Shown: positions 32,926-42,030 of the stretch, one piece after another
How the letters are laid out: every line of letters begins with the position of its first letter
Position numbering within the stretch: the first letter of the stretch is position 1
Source of the DNA: Isoetes taiwanensis
Taxonomy: Eukaryota > Streptophyta > Lycopodiopsida > Isoetales > Isoetaceae
NCBI GenBank assembly: GCA_021234155.1
Contig: JAJEKV010000078.1
Coordinates: forward strand, 4,563,225-4,627,224
DNA length: 64,000 nucleotides
Reading direction: 5' to 3'
Notes under the pieces: generated by a model
Databases searched by the model: none
What the model saw: the letters and a program-made list of their open reading frames with translations, nothing else
What the model was told of the DNA's origin: nothing
Program-made: the position numbers and the translations under genes

Positions 32926-33600
32926 AGAAATATAAACATTACTACCACACTAGGTAGATACTATGAAGCCACACACAAACACACCCCCACAAACTATACT
33001 GCACTCTTTCACGCAGACAAAGACACAACATCCAATAGCAATTGTATTAACCACACAATCTTCAAAAGCCTTAAATTATCAGAAGCACTATAAACTCTAT
33101 GCATTCCATTATGTCTACCCATTCGATTCCACATTATACATTTCTGTCCGCTCAGTATTTGCAAATCCTTCTCACTTGGCACTTCATTACATCCATGCAA
33201 TTTACTGTTTTTTATTCCACCTACATACCCCATTATGTCTACCCATTCCACATGACAAATGCCAGGCATCGCCGGGCATACGTTTCTAGTATGTCATGAT
33301 AAATCTACATAATAGAAGTAAAAATTGTTTGTGTACCTATTGTAAAGTCATATATTTTCCAAGTGAAATGATTGCCAGAATATACATAGAGTTGGATGCC
33401 TCCCTTAGCTTAATTCTTTCCATTTACCAACAAAGAAAGTGGATGCCTCACTTAGCTTAATTCTTTCCATTGTCACGCTAGACACTCGTAACAGTTTTCG
33501 TTACATATGGAGGCTTAAAATCAGCAGCAGTACCACCCTCTAGTTGCAACAGTTTTGCAATAGAATGTACCTTAATACAAAAATAGGAGATAGGAGTGAC
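32926..33600. other. Spacer with a Helitron 3' end
   Basis: Contains a Helitron-type terminus: hairpin TGCCAGGC ATC GCCGGGCA (33260-33278), then CTAG at 33286-33289 followed by T. The matching 5' end was not found. Also a short direct repeat of GGATGCCTC(C/A)CTTAGCTTAATTC at about 33389 and 33442. Confidence 0.5.
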
Positions 33601-33614
33601 TATAAGAAGGAAAA

Positions 33615-34157
33615 ATGTGCCCCTCCGAAACATCTGAAACATGGCCGTTATTTTCTTCTTCCCTTGCTCTCCTGCCCACCCATTTCCTTCGCATGTCACT
33701 CCTCCAAGAACAACTGAAGAAGTCTTCCATGCCCAGGCTTCAGGCTCGATTGACGTTCAATGACAATGACATAATAAATGAACCCCTGAGGTGGGATGCT
33801 CAGGCTGGACCGTTTGCCCCAACTAACACTTACATTGATGGATATTCCTTTTTCATTGCCTGCATAAATTGGGTGGAGGTGGAAGAGAGTAATGCGCATT
33901 TCATCAGCATAGATGTGCCCAGGTTTACATGAGATAAGCTTGAGGTTTCTGTAGAAACCAAGAAGCTCAAGGTGGCCGGCGATGGCCTAGTAAAAGGCAG
34001 AGCTATTTTCACAAGGCCTCTGATTTTTCCAAACCATGTCAATCTCTCTTCCATGCAAATGCACCTTAAAGAGGGGTCTCACTGTAATTGTGTGAAATGT
34101 GGGGGACTGGATACCCCCTACTGTGTTTGCTCCCACATCCCATTTTTCGAACCTTGA
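33615..34157 (+). pseudogene. HSP20 (alpha-crystallin-type small heat shock protein) remnant
   Basis: Small heat shock proteins are ATP-independent chaperones. The frame reads NWVEVEESNAHFISIDVP, a TGA stop at 33930-33932, then in the same frame DKLEVSVETKKLKVAGDG, AIFTRPLIFPNHVNLSSMQM and HLKEG. This is the beta-strand order of the alpha-crystallin domain (W/E-x-H-x-F-x-x-D-x-P, L-x-V-x-G, F-x-R-x-x-x-F-P, the L-x-x-G turn). After EGSH the expected VTVPK strand is replaced by unrelated sequence to 34157. The in-frame stop and lost C-terminus mark it as dead. It ends about 140 bp before the left inverted repeat of the next block. Confidence 0.6.
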
Positions 34158-34294
34158 TGTTGCATTGGCAGAAAGAAGAGATGGAACTGGAGCAAGTTGA
34201 AGTTCGGAGAGAAAGTGGATCTCAATTTCCACCGACATCCATCATAAATTTGGTTAAATCTCCATCCACTTTAACTTACAACTTTCCTTGTCCT

Positions 34295-34660
34295 GCGGAT
34301 TTGGGGTCTGAAAATGGCCCTTATCTTGGGTTAAAGATTTCCACGCCGATTCGCGGGACCAATCGGGTTTGGCGCCTTTTACTTAAAGTCGGATATTACT
34401 TAAGGTGTAGAAGGATGAGCGGGCTTACTTGGCATCCACATGGCGATTTTCATAGGGGATGCCTGGCTTTTATTGCAACCATTTTAATGGCCCGTATTTT
34501 TAGGAGTTAAACCGCCGCCCAAAATAATGGTGACTTTGACCGCCCCGTCACCGTCACCAACTCCCTTGTCAAATTTTGGTGCCAAACCAGATTGTCACTC
34601 CGGGCCTCGTGCATCCTCTCCGCCTTCACTCCTCATCGCAATCCATGTCTCCTGTAATTT
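34295..34660 (+). repeat. Left terminal inverted repeat
   Basis: Pairs with 55551 down to about 55190. Shared blocks include TTGGGTTAAAGATTTCCACG, GCTTACTTGGCATCCACATG, TCAAATTTTGG(C/T)GCCAA and TGCATCCTCTCC. Further inside, GCATAGAGTTA(A/C)GC matches at 34759 and about 55140. Both arms can be read as LTWHPHG in one frame, but no intact gene is evident. Confidence 0.85.
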
Positions 34661-34961
34661 CGTGTTCTTGCCCCATTTACAGAACTCCCAAGGTCAAGAA
34701 GTGGGAGGTTTTGTCTCAATAGGTTCAGGTGAGTATGCCGCCATTAACGAGGGCGAAGCATAGAGTTAAGCGACAAAGGCGATCGGGCGACGCGGACACA
34801 TTGGATAGGTAGGATAAAAGAGTTCAAGTTGAATTCTAGCTACCGGAAAGTGGAAAGTATAACAATACAACATGCATATACCCCTTCCGATATGGCCAAA
34901 GAGCTAATCTCCACCAAAAACAGATTCCCAAAATTGCCCGCAAATGGTAACCACCTTAATC

Positions 34962-35031
34962 GGATCACACGACGTGAAGCTAGCTGTCAGCTACTTAACT
35001 GCGTAGAGATAGTTTCGCGTCGTGTGATCTC
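34962..35031. repeat. GATCACAC hairpin 1
   Basis: GGATCACACGACGTGAAGCT pairs with AGTTTCGCGTCGTGTGATCT across a 70-bp unit. First member of the family inside the block. Confidence 0.9.
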
Positions 35032-35052
35032 CTTATCTTTTCATTTCTTTCG

Positions 35053-35942
35053 TTGACACGTGTTTACAAACAACTTTATTGTGCAGGTTTATGTTTATCG
35101 GACGCCGTGGATGTCATTCTACCGAAAGTATTAGTAGCGCATTTGTCGTGGTATCACATAGACATCGGAATTGTCCTTTTCCAAGGTATGGATGCCGTGA
35201 CCTTGCGGGGTATAGGCATCTGGTTTTACGGACATGATTATAACGTAAAGGTCAGGAAACCGAGCTTGAGGCCGGTTGAATTGCCCCCTTTAAGTGAACT
35301 TTGTAAGCCACAGACTAATGAGAACAATGTAATTGCAATGAAGAAATGCATGGCTGACGAGGTGCAAGCGGGAATGTCTGAAAACGGAGGCGTGAGGATG
35401 AGTTTCAAAATCTTCACACCGTTTGAGGTATTTGCTAACATATTCGGATGGCGCAGAAGTTCAAAAGTCTCAAGACATATACGTGCTTTCTCCCCCCGAT
35501 TTTGTGGATGGCTTATTTTTGGTTCGACACGGGATGTTCGATTCCACGAATCATCAGGTCAACTAACAGAGGTCAGCGTAGTTAAGTCCTCCTTTTAAGT
35601 TCAGATACTTTCTTCCAAAACAATATTTATATCGTTAATTGTCAACTAGAACGAAGGAAACAGAAAAAGAGAGGTCGCACAACTTTTTTGGGAGCCGCGT
35701 TTGAGGACCATAAGACACTCCGTCGCGGTGGATATTCGAGTATGGAGAGGGGAGGAAGTCATTTATACAGCCACCATGGAAGTTTAATGGCCATTATCGA
35801 GCTAAGAGTGCTAATGGAGACAGAGGAGATTGCCGACGACTCCGTTATTTTATTGATGGCATTAGGGTTGGTTACATGCAAGAGGGAAATGTAAAGTTTA
35901 GTGAGTTCGCGATCAACAAGAAATTGTCTATCGCCTTAGCGC
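35053..35942 (+). pseudogene. Unidentified gene(s) of the block, frameshifted
   Basis: A 181-codon frame at 35053-35598 includes DAVTLRGIGIWFYGHDYNVK and LPPLSELCKPQTNENN. Around 35450 a different frame looks more protein-like (DIYVLSPPDFVDGLF). A second stretch, 35688-35942, reads best in two frames, ending FIDGIRVGYMQEGNVKFSEF and stopping at TGA just after 35940. It lies between hairpin 1 and the H3-like gene on the same strand. I do not recognise a family. Confidence 0.45.
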
Positions 35943-36120
35943 TTTGAATCTCGGTTTTTATTTCTCGTTTTTGTCCGATGTTTTTAGGGTTCCGTATTTT
36001 GTCCGATATTTTTTAGGGTTCCGTACAATTATTTAAAAACGTTACCATCATATTTTACTTTAACTTCGTTTTTTACTATTTATCTCTTGCCGGTTGTCTA
36101 TTTTTGTCGGTGTTCAGTAG

Positions 36121-36126
36121 TATAAA
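36121..36126 (+). promoter_or_regulatory. TATA box of the H3-like gene
   Basis: TATAAA 26 bp before the ATG at 36147. Two copies of TTTTTAGGGTTCCGTA lie about 120 bp upstream (35980 and 36010). With transcription starting about 30 bp after the TATA box the leader would be nearly absent, so the ATG or the box may not be the original one. Confidence 0.5.
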
Positions 36127-36146
36127 GCGCCATCATCCGAGAAGCC

Positions 36147-37010
36147 ATGGCAAGAACTAAGCAAACCGCAAGGACCCATCCGGTGGTGTAAGGCCAGTGA
36201 TTACATTAGTCCGCCTCCTTCATCTCGAATCTGAAGTCTCTCGATAGAGATTCTCCTCCTCCGACCATGCCTAACGTAAGACCCGAAAAGAAATCCGCGA
36301 TGACGACGCGGGAGAAGCGACTCCGAGTAAGTAGGGAGGTGCACTCCTGCCCGGAGATCGGAGGATGGAAATGTGAGAGACCGCGGAAGCGTAATATGAC
36401 GGATTAATTATTGGGCAACCCTTTGTTCATGCTCTTATCGCTCCTCCCCGCTCCTCCCGGTGGATGCGCCGGAATCTTCAAATCAAAGGAGGAGGCCCAA
36501 CGCCGAAAGGGGAAGGCGAATGAAATGTGAGGAGGAGTGGGAAGAGTAGTAGGCCGAGGAACACACCGCAAATTTGGGGTGAGGAGACGAGGGAAGAGTC
36601 GGCCGAGCAAACAGCTCCCAAATTTGGGGTGGGTGAGGGTAGTGGCCGGAAGCGGAAGACTAAGCTCGGGCATTAAAAGCGCTTCATGAGATTAAGAAGT
36701 ATCGAGAAGAGCACCGAGATGGTCATTTGGCGTCTCCCATTTGCCGTGCTCGTGAAAGAGATTTCACGCAAGAGTGTGGTGCGATACATCATACCAGTTA
36801 TAGAATTCAAGCAACCGCCTTTAAATGCTCTTCAAATGGCTTTCGGGCGGTTGGTGTCGATCTGTTCGAGGACTCGCAGCCTTTGCAGCAATACATGCCA
36901 AGCGGGTATTTGTCATGCCCAAGGACATGCGCGCCTCGTCTTACGATAAGGGATCCCGAAAGTACTATGGTCAAAATTTTATGGCTGAATACAACAAGAA
37001 GAAAGACTGA
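36147..37010 (+). pseudogene. Histone H3-like gene with unusual C-terminus, frameshifted
   Basis: H3 is a nucleosome core protein. The start at 36147 reads MARTKQTAR, identical to the canonical H3 tail, then leaves it. After about 500 bp of non-canonical GC-rich sequence the histone fold appears in pieces in all three frames: ALHEIKKYR (about 36670), KSTEMVIWRLPFAVLVKEIS (about 36708), LFEDSQ (about 36870) and AAFAAIHAKRVFVMPKDM (about 36876-36930). These match the alphaN, alpha1 and alpha3 blocks of H3 ([40 protein letters not shown]). The normal ARRIRGERA end is replaced by about 25 residues rich in Lys and Tyr (KGSRKYYGQ, EYNKKKD) before a TGA. At least two frameshifts in the fold make it non-functional. 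The divergent tail and hairpin-flanked setting are unlike plant H3 genes; a viral-type or element-borne H3 is inference. Confidence 0.85.
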
Positions 37011-37162
37011 GGAAAAAAGGCCGTGGAACCGCCTTTGTGTTTTTTCATATGTATAATATTTCTTAATGTAATGGCTTTATAATTTGAATCTCTTAGTCCA
37101 TTTCTTTCTTAGAAGCCTAGCTTCAGCACTTTGTATTTTTTTTTTTTTAATGTTATGCGTGA

Positions 37163-37232
37163 GGATCACACGACGCGCAGCAAGCATTGTGCTTTTTTGT
37201 TGCACATAGTAGTCTTCGGCGTCGTGTGATCC
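37163..37232. repeat. GATCACAC hairpin 2
   Basis: GGATCACACGACGCGCAGC pairs with GGCGTCGTGTGATCC over 70 bp, with a secondary pairing GCATTGTGC / GCACATAG inside. It follows the H3-like gene by about 150 bp. Confidence 0.9.
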
Positions 37233-37257
37233 AACCCTAACCCTAACCCTAACCCTA
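37231..37257. repeat. Four CCCTAA units, telomere-like
   Basis: AACCCT is repeated four times directly after hairpin 2. The hexamer is the TTAGGG type, not the TTTAGGG heptamer usual in plants. Confidence 0.8.
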
Positions 37258-37259
37258 GA

Positions 37260-38675
37260 ATGTACGGACAAATCTCCCCACAACTTTGTGTCCCCTTTCA
37301 TAATCGACAACGGCTACTTGAGTTCAAAAGTGACGGCTTTACGGCTCCTAAACATCTTGTTTTCGTCGCTTTTGCCGCCATGGATTGTTATGTGAAGTTC
37401 CCGGAATGGTATGCATCCCCCTCATGACAACGAGGAAGTTGCGCGCCGATCGCGATTTATCCGTTTCTATTGCAAGGAGTTGGACATCATGGCAAAAGGT
37501 GGCGAGCTTGGATGCTATCGCGAGGTTGCCTTAGCTTTCACCCGACCGCTTTGGTCTCGCCAAGACGCCCTTTGCGGATGTCCCCGGCTCGTGGATTCCA
37601 AAACCAGCTCTAGAGGAGGCGGCTTCCCATTTGCAAACAGGGAAGATGTTTTTCAAGAATCTTTACAAGAACGGCTCCTCCCGGCTGCGTCCTTGTGCTT
37701 AAGAAGGTATCTTATTTCTCTTTGCCGCTTGCATTTGCTAGTTATTGCATTACGCTTCGCCAAACCAAGATACACCGAAACAATAAAATCTTTAAGCCAA
37801 GGGGGGTCGCTTATGTGTGATGATGTCGACTATGACGTAGAAATGGAGATAGATCTACAAGAAGAAGAGCAAGAATGTAGGAGTTTTAGCTTCGGGACGA
37901 CCGGCCTTGGGTGAACCCAGAGGAGGGAGATGATTCAAGGTGATGAGGATGGGGATGAGGATGAAAAGAAGTTGTCCGACATAACGCCAATTTTAGTGGA
38001 AGGCAAAGAATACCTATTGCTAAGTGATATACCGAGGAACCCGCCTTTGTATCGAATGTGTGCTAGGGAAGACGAGCTTATCAGTACCTTGGCCGAATGG
38101 GTAAACTTAGGCCTAGATTTTGAAGAGGATTTGGACAAAGAGATGTTTGAAGTGTCTAATTATACCGCAATGCTATAAAGCTTAAAGAAGCCTATGAGAG
38201 GTTGGAGTCTCGATTTGCTCAAGATGAGGCGAATCTACCAACGGAAGAAGAATTCCAGCGTCTCCGCAAAGCCCGCCGGGATCTCTGTGTTTGGCAGGCC
38301 CTTCATCAATCGCGCAAAGATAAGCCCGGTAGATGAGGATAAATGTGAAGAAGATAAGCTTGAGGGTTCTTATTTGTGGGAAGTAGATGATTTTTCTTTG
38401 CCGACATGCACGCTGGGGACGGGGAAAGATTGAAGGACTCTACATTGTTACGATATATCTCAAGATTCGTTAATGGGGAGATAATCGTCTTCAAAGAACT
38501 TTCAGTCAAAAGGTGCGAGTTTGTCTATTACATCCGTGCATTATGCATGTTGAGGGAACCATTCCCAATTGGCATCAAACACCGAAAGGGTGATAGCAAC
38601 CGGGCGGATGTTGTGCTACAATATTTTGACGACCAAGCCGGTCTGGCTTGGGCGAGCAATATGTTAAATTTTTAG
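37260..38675 (+). pseudogene. Unidentified acidic/coiled-coil gene(s) of the block, frameshifted
   Basis: Coding-like sequence continues in shifting frames between hairpins 2 and 3: DGFTAPKHLVFVAFAAMD (37331 on), a 167-codon frame 37411-37914 ending in an acidic stretch, an 82-codon frame 37930-38178 (EGKEYLLLSDIPRNPPLYRM), then in the next frame LKEAYERLESRFAQDEAN with RLRKARRDLCVWQALHQS (a probable coiled coil), and a last 90-codon frame 38406-38675 (RYISRFVNGEIIVFKEL). GC content and codon look are like the H3 piece and unlike the flanking AT-rich DNA. No family is recognised. It may be one gene of about 450 codons or two. Confidence 0.5.
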
Positions 38676-39002
38676 TCACGGCTTGACTCACCCAAGGTTG
38701 GAAGTGGGGTCGATAACATGGAAGTCATTGCCTTGTTGGATCGGTCTGGCAGGGGATTGAAAGAGCATGAAATTGACGATGAAGCTTGAGAAATTGGAAG
38801 TTATATGTTTTCCAACTTGTATCGGTAAAATTATTTATGTACGATTGTCCTTCCAAATTCCTAATAAAAATTATTTTATTTGTATTTATTCACATCACGC
38901 CGAAATACATCACCGATTTTACGTCATATCTAGGTTTTTCGCCGTGTGATATCTATCTCAAGAAATGAAATATTATTGGAAAAAACAATTAATTTATTTA
39001 TT

Positions 39003-39037
39003 CCTCACACGACGCGAGAAGCAACTTCGTGTGACTC
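39003..39037. repeat. GATCACAC hairpin 3, shortened
   Basis: CCTCACACGACGCGAGAAG against CTTCGTGTGACTC, only 35 bp. It immediately precedes the TATA box of the next cassette. Confidence 0.75.
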
Positions 39038-39041
39038 ATGT

Positions 39042-39047
39042 TATAAA
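39042..39047 (+). promoter_or_regulatory. TATA box, cassette 1
   Basis: TATAAATAGAAGACC, 93 bp before the ATG at 39135. The same 15-mer stands before cassette 2. Confidence 0.65.
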
Positions 39048-39134
39048 TAGAAGACCGATGTCCACGCTGACCTCCGATCGAGCCTTCCTCGCTCATCTTC
39101 TACTTCCGGCTTCGCCTTCCACCTTCTGCTCCTG

Positions 39135-39540
39135 ATGGCATCATCATCTTCCTCTAGCAAGCGACCACGCCAAGATAGCACTTCCCGCCAGAGCTGCGAA
39201 GTGGACATCACCCTTGCAGTGGTGATGAAGAGATTCAAGGAGATCCATGATGAAAACAACCGCCGTCGCCGGAGAACAATGAGGCTGGCCGCATGATTAG
39301 CCTTCACGAGGGGCTGCCGCCGACGAAGCGCAGACGTTGAGCTTCGTGGAAACATTCGCCATGTACCAAGAGGCTTAACGAGCCAGCAGGTCGAAGGTAG
39401 TTGAAACCGCCACATGATTTCGTTTGTGCCTTAGAAGATATGGAGAAGAAGCTCCGAGTCTGCGGAGGATGAGAACGCGATTCACGGCCGGTTTGCAAGG
39501 ACATGAAAATCAGCTAGAGGATCATGAAGATCCCTAGCCG
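39135..39540 (+). pseudogene. Coiled-coil cassette gene 1
   Basis: The ATG at 39135 opens a 53-codon frame: Ser-rich start (MASSSSSSKRPRQ), then DITLAVVMKRFKEIHDENN, a basic run, and a TGA at 39294. In other frames the same strand continues with LEDMEKKLR and EDENA (39430-39480), as in cassette 2, so the original protein was a longer coiled coil, now frameshifted. The 3' region (ATCTATTTTTGCTTC, TGTTTTATTAAAA) leads into hairpin 4. The unit hairpin, TATA, leader, gene, hairpin is repeated 880 bp on. Confidence 0.6.
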
Positions 39541-39631
39541 TTGTATCTATCTATTTTTGCTTCAAAGAAAAGTTTTCTATTTTTGCTTCTATCTATCCTC
39601 TTGTTCCAATGTATGTTATGTTTTATTAAAA

Positions 39632-39701
39632 TATCACACGACGCGAAATGCCTTGCTTGCAATTAGGTAGCAATCAATGGATTTGGCGTCCGGTGATCTC
39701 C
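39632..39701. repeat. GATCACAC hairpin 4
   Basis: ATCACACGACGCGAAATGCC against GGATTTGGCGTCCGGTGATCT, 70 bp, directly after the 3' end of cassette 1. Its loop (TTGCAATTAGGTAGCAATCA) is shared with hairpin 6. Confidence 0.85.
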
Positions 39702-39857
39702 ATGCCGCGTTCTATTTTGCTTCAATGAGAAGTTCTATCTTTAGTTATGTATCAATAAAATTACTTATGTATAGATTGTATCACCGAAATTATCAATAAA
39801 AATTATCACACGAGCTTTCTCGGAAGAAAAGGCGTTAGAAGAAGTGCGGTCCTTTTT

Positions 39858-39925
39858 CCTCACACGGCCGAGAAGTAACGGTCCATTTTCCCGACCCACG
39901 GCATCCGCCCGGCGTCGTGTGACTC
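39858..39925. repeat. GATCACAC hairpin 5
   Basis: CCTCACACGGCCGAGAAG against GGCGTCGTGTGACTC over 68 bp, upstream of the cassette 2 TATA box, as hairpin 3 is for cassette 1. Confidence 0.8.
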
Positions 39926-39947
39926 AAGCTACTACGAAATCCCACGT

Positions 39948-39953
39948 TATAAA
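39948..39953 (+). promoter_or_regulatory. TATA box, cassette 2
   Basis: TATAAATAGAAGACC, 107 bp before the ATG at 40055. Confidence 0.65.
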
Positions 39954-40054
39954 TAGAAGACCTTCTATCTTGCCTTCGACCTCCGATCCTCTTCCGCCTT
40001 CCTAGCCTTACGCTCATCTTCTCCGCCAGCCTTCAGCCTTAGCCTTCTCCTCCG

Positions 40055-40420
40055 ATGACATCATCATCCTCCTCCACAGCGGCCAGCGCCCAGAGCTGCC
40101 AGCGGACATCACCCTTGGCCGCGTGGTGATGAAGAGATTCAAGGAGGTTCACGATTTAAAACAGCCGCCTCGTCGCAGAAGATGGAGGCGGTGGACATGT
40201 GTTAGAATTCACGAGGGGGTTGCATGAGCGAGACCTTGAGCTCCAACATTAACCAGATAGAGAGGCCAATAGAGGGTCGAGGCGGCGATTTAAGCGCACA
40301 CAATATTTCGCAGCGCTAGAAGATATGGAGAAGAAGCTTCGAGAGGCCTAGGAGGATGAGAACGCGACTTTACGGCCAGCCTGGGATCATGAAGATCCAA
40401 GAGCCATTGTATATATGTTT
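40055..40420 (+). pseudogene. Coiled-coil cassette gene 2
   Basis: Diverged tandem copy of cassette 1: MTSSSSS start, then in shifted frames VVMKRFKEVHD, a Pro/Arg-rich stretch, and LEDMEKKLREA with EDENATLRP (about 40316-40380). Several frameshifts and stops. The 3' UTR and following hairpin 6 are the counterparts of those of cassette 1. Confidence 0.6.
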
Positions 40421-40486
40421 TTGTTTCAAAGAAAAATTTGCTTTGTTTCTTGCTTCTATCTGTTCTCTTGTTTTGTTTTATTAAAA

Positions 40487-40556
40487 GATCACACGACGCG
40501 AAATGCCATTCTTGCAATTAGGTAGCAATCAATGGATTTCGCGTCGTATGATCTCC
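40487..40556. repeat. GATCACAC hairpin 6
   Basis: GATCACACGACGCGAAATGCC region against GGATTTCGCGTCGTATGATCT, 70 bp and nearly perfect, after cassette 2. Confidence 0.9.
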
Positions 40557-41875
40557 ACAACGTACACCTCGTTGTATGTATAAATTCCTAATCCTATATT
40601 ATAAAATTATTGTGTATGTCTGTCGTGAACCTCGCCCTAGATCGGACGGTTCAGATTTAGGCCTGGATTGATCGAATGGTTTAGATTTAGGGTTTAGCTA
40701 GCCAGGGTAAGCTCGCAGCCTGCCCTTCCGCCATAGCAGCTTCGTTTCCCTCAGTAGGTTACCATTCCACATTTCGTTTACCATCACAGCTTATTCTGTA
40801 AGCTCTGTTCATGCAGCCATGGTTGTTACAAGGTATTTAGGACAACGAAAGGCCTACAAAGATTTGTCGTTGCCACGTTCTGCCATAGCAGCTCCAGGTA
40901 AAATATATATTTATGGCTGCATGAACCAGGAAGGAGTTTCAAGGTTTTATTTGAGCGGATTGGAGCGGGAAAGGTACGGTTCTCGGCTGTGTATGGTGCA
41001 GGATAAGAGACATAGTAGTTGCTCTTTCACTTCAGACCCTAGATTGGTATTTTCTAGAGCTTCCAAGTTAAAGTGTCTAGGATCGTTATTCATAGTCCTA
41101 TTCTGATTCAAATAACACAGATCCTTGAATGTTGAAATCTGCGAACGCATTAGATTGATGATATCTAAATATGGTATTGAAATGGAGCTGTAATTAGGAT
41201 ATTGACATGGAACTGTGGTTAGCTGATGCTACTGTTTTTCAGGTAGATTAGGATATACAGATATGGTGCAACAAATCTGGCAAAGGCTTTAGGAAAAGGT
41301 ATTGTCAAAACTGTCAAAAACGTTTGCTATCAAATTGCCAAACACTCTTTCTGCTCTGATGCTGCTTGAGTTGTTATAAAGTTATTCAAATTATTTGAAA
41401 ACTCCTTAGGGCAATCCGGAGAGAGCCTACTTTGATCAAAATCGTCATCTGTTTGCATGGTGAACCGTCATGGTGAGCCATTCATTTGCATCAGCCAGGG
41501 TAAAAGACCATTTTAATCCCCATAGATACATAACTATGGGGGATCCTTTGTGCAATGCAACTCTTTTCTCTTCCCACACGAGAAGGTGGTATCCTGATAG
41601 AGCTGTATGAAGGTTTGCCCTTGGGCACAAGTACTTTGCTCCTGAAACAGACATTGAAGCTGCCAAAAGCACATTACAGGTTCTAATCAAGGTTCGAATA
41701 GAGTTCCCATTGGGCTAGCTCCAGAAAAAGAGCACAATTGCTTATGCTGCATATATCTTTTCTAAAGAGTATCAGCTAGAGATTCCTATGTTACGCCATC
41801 TAATATCTTGCTATAATTTAATTTATAATCTTATCTTATTGTGTAGAGTGGAGGAGCCTAACTATTTATATCCTT

Positions 41876-42030
41876 GGTGCAATTATTATTGCAGGTTGTG
41901 CATGGCATGGTGATGGGAAAGTAGCCCTCAAAAATGTTCAAGAAATAGAACAAGAAGACTTGAAGCCCGATAATGCTACATATGTTAGTGTTCTCAGTGG
42001 ACGTTGGCCAGGAAAAGACATGGGGCATTA
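41876..42030 (+). pseudogene. Captured PPR gene fragment
   Basis: One frame reads IIAGCAWHGDGKVALK, then EQEDLKPDNATYVSVLSG, one PPR repeat plus part of the next, before the frame ends at 42030. It lies inside the Helitron, which are known to pick up gene pieces. It is not contiguous with the PPR pseudogene at the window start and has a different sequence. Confidence 0.65.

Noticed and set aside
36147-36190. A separate, intact canonical H3 gene starting MARTKQTAR
   Set aside because: The frame stops after 14 codons and the H3 fold follows only 500 bp later in other frames; treated as one decayed gene.
37231-37257. True interstitial telomere
   Set aside because: Only four hexamers, and not the usual plant heptamer; kept as an observation, not as a telomere.
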